From: Bacteroidota bacterium
GTDB lineage: Bacteria > Bacteroidota > Ignavibacteria > Kapaibacteriales > UBA961
DNA length: 56,715 nucleotides
Reading direction: 5' to 3'
Assembly: GCA_009919265.1 (NCBI GenBank)
Contig: RGCF01000010.1
Coordinates: 1-56,715 of the forward strand
This document shows, in pieces, positions 38,532 through 47,680 of this stretch. A program made the position numbers and the translations under genes. The first letter of the stretch is position 1. Each line of letters opens with the position of its first letter. The notes below the pieces were generated by a model that worked only from the letters and a program-made list of their open reading frames with translations, was not told where the DNA came from and ran no database searches.

Positions 38532-39557
38532 ATGAAGTCATACATATACATCATACTCCTTCTTGTTCTCGTAATGGGTGCATGCGCACCAGAAGAGAAC
38601 ATCGTCACGCCCAATCAGGATGTGTGGACATTGTTTTCAATCCCGGCAGACCAGAATGGAATGTATTCTGAAAAAGTTTCCGGAACAACTTTGTCTGATA
38701 GGAAGAACATCTATAACGCAACTTCTCGAATCGGCAGGGCATATATTTATCGTGATCAGGTATATGTATTATTGCCTGAGTCAATGAGCATCAAGATTTT
38801 GAGTAGATCAAATTATGCTGAATTGCATACCATTGATTTTTCTTCTCTACAGAAAAAGCCCATATCGATGGCATTTGGAAATGCAACTACCGCTTATATC
38901 ATTTTTGAGAATGATAGTATAGTCATGTTATATGACATTTTGAATGAGAAACTTGCAAGCACAATTTCAGTGGGAAAAAATACAGTTGACATTATCACTG
39001 GATCAGGAGATAGGCAGAATCAAGTATTTGTTGCAAATCTTTCTTCGAATACGATTTCTCATATTGACACAAGAACCAATAAAGTTGAAAAGCAATATGA
39101 AGTATTGACTGGACCTCGTTTTTTGGCAAGTGATCCAACCGGAGCGAAACTTATTTATGTTTCTGAAGGAGCTGGTAAGTCAAATAGTGGGAATTCTAAT
39201 AAGAGTACTGCTGGGATTGGATTTATTGATATTGACAAGAAATTATTGCTGGCACAAATGACTATTTCAACGAGAGAAATGGATAGTGTTGATGCCATCC
39301 CGAATGGATTGGCTGTGACAGCAAATGAATGGGCATTTATTCCATTTTCCAATGGACTTGTAAGAGTTGACACTAGGGAATATAAAACCTATACAACAAT
39401 CTCCAAGAATGTGTATTCGGGGATAGTGAACAATGATAGAAGGCGTGAAGTTCTTGTAATAAAAGACTATGAGATTCAGGTATTAAATGATAATTCTGGT
39501 TTGATTCAGCGTGTATTGCAATCATCCCTTCCTGTAAAATCTATTATTCCTCAATAA
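38532..39557 (+). CDS. YVTN-type beta-propeller lipoprotein
   Basis: The ATG at 38532 gives a 341-residue lipoprotein with lipobox VMGAC; the 15 codons upstream add nothing to the signal. Repeats such as VYVLLPESMSIKILSRSNY, VFVANLSSNTISHIDTRTNKVEKQYEV and IGFIDIDKKLLLAQMTI fit a seven-bladed YVTN/cytochrome cd1-type propeller. No catalytic or heme motif is seen. It is followed after ten bases by a cytochrome c gene, so an electron-transfer or surface role is possible but unproven. Confidence 0.75.
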   Translation: MKSYIYIILLLVLVMGACAPEENIVTPNQDVWTLFSIPADQNGMYSEKVSGTTLSDRKNIYNATSRIGRAYIYRDQVYVLLPESMSIKILSRSNYAELHTIDFSSLQKKPISMAFGNATTAYIIFENDSIVMLYDILNEKLASTISVGKNTVDIITGSGDRQNQVFVANLSSNTISHIDTRTNKVEKQYEVLTGPRFLASDPTGAKLIYVSEGAGKSNSGNSNKSTAGIGFIDIDKKLLLAQMTISTREMDSVDAIPNGLAVTANEWAFIPFSNGLVRVDTREYKTYTTISKNVYSGIVNNDRRREVLVIKDYEIQVLNDNSGLIQRVLQSSLPVKSIIPQ

Positions 39558-39567
39558 TGTAATTCCA

Positions 39568-40014
39568 ATGAAGAAGTTAGCATCGATAGCTTTGCTTATG
39601 CTTGCATTTGCTTCCCTAACGTATGTTGTGTCGAGGGGAATTTCTTCTTATCAAAAAAAAGAAAATCTACAAAAGCATGCATCAGGCATAGTATTATATG
39701 AGCAGCGTTGTGCAACATGTCATCAATCCAATGGGGAAGGCATATCCGGATTATATCCTCCTTTACAATCCAGTGATTATGTAGTTGAAAATAAACATCG
39801 CATCATCAATGTTTTATTGCAAGGGTTATCAGGAGAGATCATTGTAAATGGTGTGAGATATAATGGTGTGATGCATCCTGTACCAGGAACTGATCAGGAA
39901 ATAGCAGACATATTAAATTATATTTCTAGTGAATTTGGCAATGGGGAAATGACGTTTGCAAAAGAAGAGATTGCCGTACTGAGAGAATTACATTCCAATC
40001 ATTCTTCGAATTGA
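39568..40014 (+). CDS. Monoheme class I cytochrome c, membrane-anchored
   Basis: The 148-residue protein has an N-terminal hydrophobic segment (about residues 3-22) that is a signal or anchor. One heme motif, RCATCHQSNGEG, is followed by YPPLQSSDYV and a likely axial Met in NGVMHPVPG. The final helix reads DQEIADILNYISSEFGNG. It should carry electrons in the periplasm. The gene follows the propeller lipoprotein and runs convergently into pafA with a three-base gap. Confidence 0.9.
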   Translation: MKKLASIALLMLAFASLTYVVSRGISSYQKKENLQKHASGIVLYEQRCATCHQSNGEGISGLYPPLQSSDYVVENKHRIINVLLQGLSGEIIVNGVRYNGVMHPVPGTDQEIADILNYISSEFGNGEMTFAKEEIAVLRELHSNHSSN

Positions 40015-40017
40015 TGC

Positions 40018-41673
40018 TTATTTCTTCAATTCTGTTGACTTGTATAGCTCAAGTTTTTTTCCATGTCTATTGCTAATTGAGATATTCAGAATTGAAGCCA
40101 ATGTAGGCATGATATCTGCAGGATCTGTTGTGCCCATTATTTGTCCTGGCTCAATTCCTCCGCCGAAAAACATCAGTGGAACATATCTGTCATATTCATA
40201 GGCAGTACCATGATTTGCAGGTTTGGGTCCAAAAAGCCAATATGGTTTCACCATGAACATGACTTCCCCTGTTCGATCTGGATGGATGTCATTTTGGAAC
40301 ATTGTCAATAGTTCTTTATTCCAACCAGCTGGTAATCTACCTTGTTGAATCATTGCAGTTGGAACTGCATATGCAATTCCTTGTATGGAAGATAATATTG
40401 AGCATACGGTGTCAATAACAGCTGAGAGTTGATATCCACTGCTTCTTACCATTGTATCATTGAGGAATAATGATGGAGGCTCAAAATATGTAATCCATGA
40501 TCCTTCCTTTTGCATGCCGATCCGTTTTTTCATTTCGGATTCCACTTTTTGCAGAAAGGGCTTTTCTTGAATTCTTCCTGCATCTACAGGTACTTTCCCA
40601 AATGTTGTGATATACTCTGGAATTGGTGCAACTCCATGATCCGATGTTATCACCATGATATAATTGTTTCTACCGATTGTATTATCCAAATGATCGATGA
40701 ATGTTCCCAGAATTGAATCTGCATGGACATATAGCTCCTGAACTTCTCTACTGTCTGGTCCGAAGAGGTGTCCGATTAAATCCGTAGTTGAAACTCCGAT
40801 GCTGACAATATCTGTAAATGAGTCCTTTCCAATCTTCTCTTGTTGCATGGCATATTTCACTGCATCAAACAGATAAGAAATGGAATATGGGGAAGACATC
40901 AATGCCTCAGTATAGTGTTCTTCATGAGGATATCCGAGATCATGAGGGAATTGTTTATCTCCACCGGGAAAATTTCCTTCCACAGATATTGAGTCTTGAT
41001 ATGCCAATGAATCATGAATACTTGTTGTCCATTTTTTCCCTGCATATGCGCTATATGGGAAAGCGGCATTTACCTTTTTGAGCCATCTTGGTTGCTGATA
41101 AAATGATGATGTAGTAAAACTTTTTGATTTCCAATCGAACCAACAAACCGAATTGGATTTGCTTTTGCCAGCCATCAAGATTGCTGCTCTATCTTTGAGA
41201 GCAAGTGAAATCCCTTTGCTTTTTGGCGATAGTAGTCGTAGTTCATCACCAAGTGTAGTTTGAGACAATAGTTTGGGAGAGCGACCAATAGCAGTATTTG
41301 ATTTGACTGGCGAAGATTTATCCTCAGTGCAATAGCACGTACATCCTGAAGGTGAATCGAAAAAGTCATTGGATACAATGCCTGTTTGTGAAGGATATGA
41401 GCCGGTCAATAAGACGGCATGTCCAGGGCAAGTAACATTTGAAACATGATTGAAATAACAAAGAGGTGAATACAAGCCATTATTCATAATCTTCTTAAAC
41501 CCTTTCTCGCCCCATAACCGTGAAAAGCGTTCTGGATAGTCTCCACGCATTTGGTCAAATGAAATCACGACAATTGCCTTCGGAGCTTTAATGATCTGTT
41601 GTTTTTGAGCAGTTAAAGGTGCAATGCAGGCAAAAAGAAATACGCAGACTGAGATGAATGGGGAACAAGACAT
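40018..41673 (-). CDS. PafA-like alkaline phosphatase
   Basis: The 551-residue exported protein has the alkaline phosphatase superfamily core. It has metal Asp 40 in VISFDQMRGDY, nucleophile Thr 81 in SNVTCPGHAVLLTG, Asn 102, and the KDR pair (Lys 160, Arg 162) in ALKDRAAILMAGK. The Thr/Asn/Lys/Arg set is that of the phosphate-monoesterase PafA of Elizabethkingia. Later metal sites appear in GVSTTDLIGHLFGP, ITSDHGVAPIPE and ANHGTAYEYD. It probably releases phosphate outside the inner membrane from organic monoesters. Confidence 0.9.
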   Translation of the reverse strand: MSCSPFISVCVFLFACIAPLTAQKQQIIKAPKAIVVISFDQMRGDYPERFSRLWGEKGFKKIMNNGLYSPLCYFNHVSNVTCPGHAVLLTGSYPSQTGIVSNDFFDSPSGCTCYCTEDKSSPVKSNTAIGRSPKLLSQTTLGDELRLLSPKSKGISLALKDRAAILMAGKSKSNSVCWFDWKSKSFTTSSFYQQPRWLKKVNAAFPYSAYAGKKWTTSIHDSLAYQDSISVEGNFPGGDKQFPHDLGYPHEEHYTEALMSSPYSISYLFDAVKYAMQQEKIGKDSFTDIVSIGVSTTDLIGHLFGPDSREVQELYVHADSILGTFIDHLDNTIGRNNYIMVITSDHGVAPIPEYITTFGKVPVDAGRIQEKPFLQKVESEMKKRIGMQKEGSWITYFEPPSLFLNDTMVRSSGYQLSAVIDTVCSILSSIQGIAYAVPTAMIQQGRLPAGWNKELLTMFQNDIHPDRTGEVMFMVKPYWLFGPKPANHGTAYEYDRYVPLMFFGGGIEPGQIMGTTDPADIMPTLASILNISISNRHGKKLELYKSTELKK

Positions 41674-41763
41674 GAGTGGTCAATGAAATTGGAAGAAATT
41701 TCTGTTGCAAAAATGCGAAAAATATTGGATTTTTGCCTTCCAATCATTGAAGTTGGCAATACC

Positions 41764-41845
41764 GGAGGAATCGCATAATGGTATTGCAGCAGTCTTGAAA
41801 ACTGCCGGGCTTCCGCCTGTGGGGGTTCGAGTCCCTCTTCCTCCG
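41764..41845 (+). tRNA. tRNA-Ser (anticodon UGA)
   Basis: The acceptor stem is GGAGGAA (41764-41770) with TTCCTCC (41838-41844) and discriminator G. The anticodon arm is GCAGT-CTTGAAA-ACTGC with anticodon TGA at 41796-41798. A 15-base variable arm (41806-41820) with GGC/GCC shows a class II tRNA, and the T-loop is TTCGAGT. The 3' CCA is not encoded (CAA follows). Together these identify tRNA-Ser reading UCA. Confidence 0.95.
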
Positions 41846-41872
41846 CAACCCTGATAAACACTGGGTTTTCTG

Positions 41873-41907
41873 ACCGATAATTACATCAAGTAGTTATCGG
41901 TTTTTTT
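41873..41907 (+). terminator. Intrinsic terminator after tRNA-Ser
   Basis: ACCGATAA / TTATCGGT is a perfect 8-bp stem, extended by TAC/GTA across a bulge, and followed by seven T residues. Confidence 0.9.
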
Positions 41908-42146
41908 ATTGGGGTAATTGGTTGTTAGGTCTGTATAATAATTCTATTAACTGTATTGTATATCAGTAGTTATCGTATTATCAGTTAATATAAATTATAC
42001 ATACCGTTCACATCTTACAGTCTTCATATCATCCATTTCCAATCATCATTCAGTGATTTCATTCAGAGATATGAGTGCACCAATATTCCGAATCGTAGTA
42101 TTTTGCCATTACTTTATACTAGAAATGTTGAGTTCCGAGGAAAATA
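41908..42146. other. AT-rich intergenic stretch before cyclase gene
   Basis: Only an 11-base repeat of the terminator arm (AGTAGTTATCG at 41889 and again at 41965) and a ribosome-binding site GAGGAAA just before 42147 stand out. No open reading frame, tRNA or strong hairpin is seen. Confidence 0.6.
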
Positions 42147-43994
42147 ATGAACAAATTATCTTTATTCATATTTGAAAGAATCCCTTCACTATACGACGCT
42201 TTGGATTTGGAGAATTCCGAGATTCAAATGAATGAAGAAGGCTATCTTGAATTCTTGTCGAGATTTCTTTCTACTATTCTTGCGCTCGAGAAACAACAAG
42301 CATATGAAAGGGTATTAGAATATTCAGACCTCCTTCTTACGATATCTGAGCAAAGTTTTATCGACATAGAAAAGATTAAATTGGAATTTGCGTATTATGC
42401 TCACTTTAATACAACAATAAAAATCGGAAAGATATCAACTAACTTAGGCATGATGTATCAACATGCAAATAATGTAAATGAATCATATAAGTATTTTAAA
42501 ATCTCAATTGATGCAGGAATCAGAAGTAATAATATACCCATACTTGCAAATGCTTATGATAATTTATCAACACTATATTTAGGTATATCTGATTTTGCGA
42601 ATGCACTAGCTTCAAATGAGTTGGCTTTGATTGAATATCGAAAATTACAAGATCATCTCAGTGAAGCAAGAAATATAGGGGCAATTGGGGTTATCTACTA
42701 TTATATGAATGATTTAGATAGGGCAAAAGAGTATTTCCAAATTGCGTACGATGAATGCGAAAAACACCAATATAAAAGGGGGATGTCAAATTGGATTGGA
42801 AATATTGGTAATGTGCATGCTGAAAGAGGTGAATATGACTTTGCGCTTACGCAGTACTCTCAAGCGATGAATATCAGCATCGAATTAAAGGATGATCAAA
42901 AGATAGGGTTGTGGAAAGGGAATATTGCAGATTTATATTTTGATATGAATAAATACGATGAAGCAGTACCACTATACACTGAAGCAATACAAACATTGGA
43001 ACATTATGGTGAAATTGTGAATGCCTTGCATTTTAGATGTCAATATTCCCGACTTTTCACTTTACCGAATATGAATCTACTCGGAGTTGAAGATGCAAAG
43101 GACTATATATCTCATTGTTTAGAAATGTCAATAACATATGGTTTGAAAAAAGAAGAATACTTATCTCATTCTGTTCTTTCCTCGCTCTATGAAAAATATC
43201 AGGACTGGGAAAAAGCACTACATCATCATAAAGAATATGTATCGATAAAGCAGCTGGTGCACTCAAAAGAAATTGAAGAAAGTGCTAGGAATTTCGACTT
43301 TGGAAGAAGACTTCAAAAAATGGAAGAAGAAAGGTCACTTGAACTGGCTAGATTGCATCAAAAAGAATCCATGTTACATGATCTTCTTCCGGGAGGCATT
43401 TCCGATAGGATTATCAATGGTGAGGAGTTGGTAGCTGAATTATATCAAGATATTGCAATCATGTTCTGTGATATCGTTGGTTTCACAGAAATAAGTGAAA
43501 GACTAGGGCCGGAGTCTACTATTAGGAGCCTTAATACATTCTACACTTCTTTTGATTCTATTATTCAAAAGCATGGAATAGAAAAGATTAAAACGATTGG
43601 TGATTGTTATATGGCAGCAAGTGGATTATTTGATAGAGAATCAGATTATATCCATAATATCATGCTTTGTGCAGCACAAATATTACAATTAACAACAGAG
43701 TTAACTTTTATAGATGGAACACCACTTCAGGTTAGAATAGGACTCCATGCAGGTAATGCCATGGCAGGTGTATTGGGAGACAAAAAATATACATTTGATG
43801 TCTGGGGTGATACTGTTAACACTTCTGCCAGAATGGAAGCATATGGACACCCAGGCGCTATTCAAATTACAGAATCTATGATGCGTTCATTAAACCTTTC
43901 TAGACTTCCACAATTGCAACTATGGAAAGAACACATGATCCAAGTCAAAGGAAAAGGAGAAATGAAAACCGCACTGCTTACATTAGTGAAATAA
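42147..43994 (+). CDS. TPR-class III adenylyl cyclase
   Basis: The 615-residue soluble protein has TPR repeats over residues about 60-370, a short coiled coil (RRLQKMEEERSLELARLHQKE), and a class III cyclase domain from about residue 430. Metal-binding aspartates are in MFCDIVGFTEIS and TIGDCYMAAS. Purine-specifying Lys (KIKTIGD) and Asp (TFDVWGDTVN) favour ATP, and the Asn/Arg pair NTSARME is complete. It should make cAMP in response to a partner bound by the TPRs. It is more AT-rich than its neighbours and lies just downstream of a tRNA gene. Confidence 0.9.
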   Translation: MNKLSLFIFERIPSLYDALDLENSEIQMNEEGYLEFLSRFLSTILALEKQQAYERVLEYSDLLLTISEQSFIDIEKIKLEFAYYAHFNTTIKIGKISTNLGMMYQHANNVNESYKYFKISIDAGIRSNNIPILANAYDNLSTLYLGISDFANALASNELALIEYRKLQDHLSEARNIGAIGVIYYYMNDLDRAKEYFQIAYDECEKHQYKRGMSNWIGNIGNVHAERGEYDFALTQYSQAMNISIELKDDQKIGLWKGNIADLYFDMNKYDEAVPLYTEAIQTLEHYGEIVNALHFRCQYSRLFTLPNMNLLGVEDAKDYISHCLEMSITYGLKKEEYLSHSVLSSLYEKYQDWEKALHHHKEYVSIKQLVHSKEIEESARNFDFGRRLQKMEEERSLELARLHQKESMLHDLLPGGISDRIINGEELVAELYQDIAIMFCDIVGFTEISERLGPESTIRSLNTFYTSFDSIIQKHGIEKIKTIGDCYMAASGLFDRESDYIHNIMLCAAQILQLTTELTFIDGTPLQVRIGLHAGNAMAGVLGDKKYTFDVWGDTVNTSARMEAYGHPGAIQITESMMRSLNLSRLPQLQLWKEHMIQVKGKGEMKTALLTLVK

Positions 43995-44100
43995 ATAATT
44001 CTATAATAGAAGTTAAAGCTCGCTCATTCAATTCTGTGCTCATCAATCAAACGATAGAATCTGATTTAGTATGCCTCTAGTCAACTTGAAGTTGATGATA

Positions 44101-45816
44101 TTAATCACGAACAATGAAATTTCCGCTTTTAACGATGGCTCCTTTATGTCCAAGTACATACATATACGATCCGCTTTCCAATGCAGCACCATTATCTCCG
44201 ATGCCATCCCATTGAACATGATAGATTCCAGGTTCGAGCATAATACCCATTGAAATCTCTTTTCTCATTTGTCCTTTCATGTCAAAGATGTGAACATCAT
44301 AACTCCCGGCTTGTTTAATATCAAGAGGGAAGATCATTGAGCCATTTGAGGGATTTGGATATGGTTCATTACGAAGGTACTCGTCATTCCAAAACATTGC
44401 AATACCGGTTGATAAACTATCATAGCACTTATTTGCAGGAATGGTATATGTTGCCGCAACATCTTTATTCTTACGATTTGAAGTTTCATTTTTTGGAAGA
44501 TAGGCTCTGACATATTCGACTTGAATCTGAGTTGGTTGTACGCGAATTCTCATATGACCTGAGTTTGGCAAAATCTCACCATTCAAGTACCCATAATCTT
44601 TTGCTGAATTGACACCTGAAAAGTTTGGATGACTTGGCTGTGGACATTCTTGATAAATTAAGCAGTCCATTTCCTGCTTTGCAAAGAAATGATCATGTCC
44701 ATGGAAAAAGATAGTTGCTTTATTCTCGCGTAATATGTCTTTAATAGGCTTATACCAACCTGGTCTATTCTTTTCAAAACCTCTCGTTCCATCAAGATTA
44801 TTTCCACCCCATTCATACAGCGAAGCAAATTCAATTCCGCCACGACCAAGTGGGTCGCCACCAACCAATTGATGAGCCATGATAAACTTGAATGGAGAAG
44901 TGCTTTGTTCTAGCGATTTCTTCAGCCAATCATATTGCACTTTCCCGAGAGTCCATCTCCAACCATTTAAACTATCCGGTTTTGTCATTGTATACCAATA
45001 TGGATCCAACACAAAGAACTGTGCATCACCCCATGTGAATGAATAATAATTGTGTCTTTGTCCTACATATTGGTGCACAATTGTATCACCGGTATAAAAA
45101 TCATTGGGATAAGGATTCATGAAGAATCGTTTGCGTTCATTTGTGGACCATACTGCAAAATTCTCACCATTGTTTTTCAAATTCCAACCAGCTTCACCTT
45201 CGTGATTGCCTAAGGCAATGAACAACGGAACTGAATGATTGATTCTTTCATAGTAAGAACGCAATAGATTGCATCGATAAAGTATGGTGTCTTTGGTAAC
45301 TACTTTTTGTGCATTGCCCAATTTGTCTGTCATCAGAATATCACCCAAGTCAAACATCAAATCAGGCATATCGGTCAATTGGTTTTGCAAACATAAAGCA
45401 TATAATGCTGTATCACTCTGCACATCAAGATGTGGATCGGCTTGCACCACAAATGTAAATGGTTCTCCGGATTTCTTAGCCGTTCTGAACAGACGAGTAG
45501 GTTGAGATAATATCTCGCCCGAAACAGTATCCTTCACATATTCAACCACATATGAATATTCTTTGGAGGCCTGCAATCCATCTACAAGAATTTCAACCGG
45601 TTCACCCTTTTTGGCTATTTGCCATGCAGTTGCTTGATCTCTGATAAATGCAGAAGTACCATATTTCACTCTTGCATATGCATCTTGATCAAAAAAGATG
45701 GAAACCATGATGGAATGATCGGTTGGTCTGCCCAATATCTCGGACCTTATCACACTTTGAGCATGAACAAATGAAGATTGGATGCAAAGCAGAACAATGA
45801 TTGAAATATATTTCAT
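44101..45816 (-). CDS. Exported purple-acid-phosphatase-like metallophosphoesterase, T9SS cargo
   Basis: The 571-residue protein has a signal peptide (ending VHAQS), an N-terminal fibronectin-type domain as in purple acid phosphatases (GRPTDHSIMVSIFFD), and a calcineurin-type phosphoesterase domain. Metal motifs are QADPHLD, LGDILM, LGNHEGE, AHQLVGGD and HGHDHFFA. The C-terminal 85 residues (YPNPSNGSM, DVHIFDMKGQ, LESGSYMYVL, KSGNFIVRD) are a type A Por/T9SS sorting domain. It should hydrolyse phosphate esters at or outside the outer membrane. A close paralogue lies 15 bases away. Confidence 0.88.
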   Translation of the reverse strand: MKYISIIVLLCIQSSFVHAQSVIRSEILGRPTDHSIMVSIFFDQDAYARVKYGTSAFIRDQATAWQIAKKGEPVEILVDGLQASKEYSYVVEYVKDTVSGEILSQPTRLFRTAKKSGEPFTFVVQADPHLDVQSDTALYALCLQNQLTDMPDLMFDLGDILMTDKLGNAQKVVTKDTILYRCNLLRSYYERINHSVPLFIALGNHEGEAGWNLKNNGENFAVWSTNERKRFFMNPYPNDFYTGDTIVHQYVGQRHNYYSFTWGDAQFFVLDPYWYTMTKPDSLNGWRWTLGKVQYDWLKKSLEQSTSPFKFIMAHQLVGGDPLGRGGIEFASLYEWGGNNLDGTRGFEKNRPGWYKPIKDILRENKATIFFHGHDHFFAKQEMDCLIYQECPQPSHPNFSGVNSAKDYGYLNGEILPNSGHMRIRVQPTQIQVEYVRAYLPKNETSNRKNKDVAATYTIPANKCYDSLSTGIAMFWNDEYLRNEPYPNPSNGSMIFPLDIKQAGSYDVHIFDMKGQMRKEISMGIMLEPGIYHVQWDGIGDNGAALESGSYMYVLGHKGAIVKSGNFIVRD

Positions 45817-45831
45817 GATAGTTGTATTGTA

Positions 45832-47448
45832 TTAATGAATGATGCAAATCGGTTTTGACACCGTACCAGTGCTTGATTTGATGACTAGCATATAATGTCC
45901 TGAAGCAATAGATTCAGTATTCATTATACTACCATTGATATGAGCAATGTGATTTCCAAGTGTATTGATGAGTGTCATTGTGGTTTCATCATTAGAATAT
46001 TCATTGGAAATCTGAATTGATTTATCATAGAAACTCATTTCAGCAATTTCTTTTGTAGGAGTTTCTTCTTGAATACCTGTTGCTGATTGTACTGTATATG
46101 AGAATGCGATGTCACGATTATGTGGTCCAGCAATTGCAGTATCCGCGGGAAGATATGCTGTTACAAAGTCTACCTTCACCCCTTGTGGTGAAACAGTGAC
46201 TGTCAAATGGCCGGAACCTCCTAGGGTATCTGATGTATATGCATCTGCATTCGCGAGCTTCCCAATTTCATAGGTTGAATCTGATGGCATTGGACATTCT
46301 TGATAGGTGACACCATCGAGTACTTCATGGGCAAATAAATGATCATGTCCTTGGAAGAAAATATTCACTCCATTGTCAACGAATAATTGATGTATCGGTT
46401 TACCCCAGTTGGGCCTGTATTTGTCAAATTGATTACCGCCTTTTGAATCCATGCCTCCCCATTCAAAGTACTTTGCATTGGTGATTGCACCTCTACCTTG
46501 ACCCCGAACATGATGAGCGAATACAAATTTATATTTGGATGTACTTTCTTCGAGAGTTTTCTTTAGCCAAGAATATTGCGGATAACCAAGTGTCCAATTC
46601 CAGTTTTGTGGTTTTGCAGATGTATCGCATTGATCACGATAAACATCCAATACCACGAATAATGCATCTCCCCAAGTCCATGAATAGTAGTTTTCTGGGG
46701 TGCCAATGCCATAAGCCTCTTCATTTGTATTCCCGGAATAAAAACTATTTGGATATGGATTGGGATAATAAAATTTTCTCCACAATGTTCCCCAAACGGC
46801 AAGATTTGCTCCAGGATTTTTGAGAAGATAATAATCCATTTCGCCTTCATGATTTCCTAGACAGAAATAGAATGGGATGGAATGAGTTATGTTACCAAGA
46901 AAAGGTCGATAATCAAGATGCAGATCTTGTAATTCCTTTGATGTGATGTCAAAAGGATTGTGATCATCACCAAAAGTATCACCCAAAGAAAGCATGAAAT
47001 CGGGCTTTTCTGCTGCTTGATTTGCAAGACATATTTGATACAGACTTCTCACACCTTTTTTGTCATAGAGATGTTCATCTGCTTCAATGGTGAACTTGAA
47101 AGTGCTACCTTTTACTCTTTGAGTGTGAAATGTATATTCAGGAGTCTGGGAATATCCGGCATTTCCTGTATTGTATTGAATTCTATAGTAATATCGACTA
47201 TTCGGCTGGAGTCCGGTGATATCTAATTCAAAAGGGATGCCTGGCTCAGCTTTTACTGTTTTAGAAGTGGAGCCATATACCCCAGGAGATGAGCCATATT
47301 CAACATACCACTCTGTGGATTTATCGAATAATACACTCGCTGTGATTGAAGTATCTGTTGGTCTTCCCAGAATGATATTGGGTAATTGTGCCTTAACAGA
47401 AATAATGGCTGTAAAAGCGAGGAGTAGAATACTGAATCTGAATTTCAT
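45832..47448 (-). CDS. Exported purple-acid-phosphatase-like metallophosphoesterase, T9SS cargo (paralogue)
   Basis: The ATG at 47448 gives a 538-residue protein with signal peptide MKFRFSILLLAFTAIISVKAQ; the longer reading frame adds 27 unlikely residues. It shares with the gene below it the N-terminal GRPTDTSITASVLFD domain and the metal motifs ADEHLY, LGDTFGDD, LGNHEGE, AHHVRGQ and QGHDHLFA. The C-terminus (SNDETTMTLINTLGNHIAHING, ASGHYMLVIKSS) is a T9SS-like sorting domain. The two are tandem duplicates in one transcript. A palindrome lies 27 bases upstream. Confidence 0.87.
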   Translation of the reverse strand: MKFRFSILLLAFTAIISVKAQLPNIILGRPTDTSITASVLFDKSTEWYVEYGSSPGVYGSTSKTVKAEPGIPFELDITGLQPNSRYYYRIQYNTGNAGYSQTPEYTFHTQRVKGSTFKFTIEADEHLYDKKGVRSLYQICLANQAAEKPDFMLSLGDTFGDDHNPFDITSKELQDLHLDYRPFLGNITHSIPFYFCLGNHEGEMDYYLLKNPGANLAVWGTLWRKFYYPNPYPNSFYSGNTNEEAYGIGTPENYYSWTWGDALFVVLDVYRDQCDTSAKPQNWNWTLGYPQYSWLKKTLEESTSKYKFVFAHHVRGQGRGAITNAKYFEWGGMDSKGGNQFDKYRPNWGKPIHQLFVDNGVNIFFQGHDHLFAHEVLDGVTYQECPMPSDSTYEIGKLANADAYTSDTLGGSGHLTVTVSPQGVKVDFVTAYLPADTAIAGPHNRDIAFSYTVQSATGIQEETPTKEIAEMSFYDKSIQISNEYSNDETTMTLINTLGNHIAHINGSIMNTESIASGHYMLVIKSSTGTVSKPICIIH

Positions 47449-47475
47449 TGAATTTCTGCCATAAAATGAAAGGAA

Positions 47476-47496
47476 GTCAAAAATCCCTCTTTTGAC
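47476..47496. promoter_or_regulatory. Palindrome GTCAAAA-N7-TTTTGAC upstream of phosphoesterase operon
   Basis: The perfect dyad is GTCAAAA at 47476-47482 and TTTTGAC at 47490-47496, placed 28 bases before the phosphoesterase start on the reverse strand. Its half-sites also occur, in opposite order, at 20623-20646. It is a candidate operator in the divergent region shared with phoX. Confidence 0.4.
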
Positions 47497-47680
47497 ATTA
47501 GAAACAATAAAAAGTTTAATTATTTGCAATTTTTAACCAATGGCTGATTTATATAATGATAGAAACACATAACATTAAAGTCATAATCTTTACAGATTCT
47601 TGATGAAAAGGAAAAACTTACGAAACATCAACTAGATAAGTTGCAATAAAATCTTCTCAATAATTTTTCGTGGATAAATC

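Noticed and set aside
41613-41861. An 82-codon reverse open frame over the tRNA-Ser
   Set aside because: It is the antisense of the tRNA gene and the pafA start region, a known source of spurious proteins.
41889-41975. An 11-base repeat AGTAGTTATCG in the tRNA terminator and leader
   Set aside because: Too short and AT-rich to call a functional site.
41764-42146. Genomic island attached at tRNA-Ser
   Set aside because: No second copy of the tRNA 3' end and no integrase were seen.
44081-44095. 15-base palindrome TCAACTTGAAGTTGA in the convergent gap
   Set aside because: No loop for a hairpin and no T-run; not a terminator and no other copies seen.
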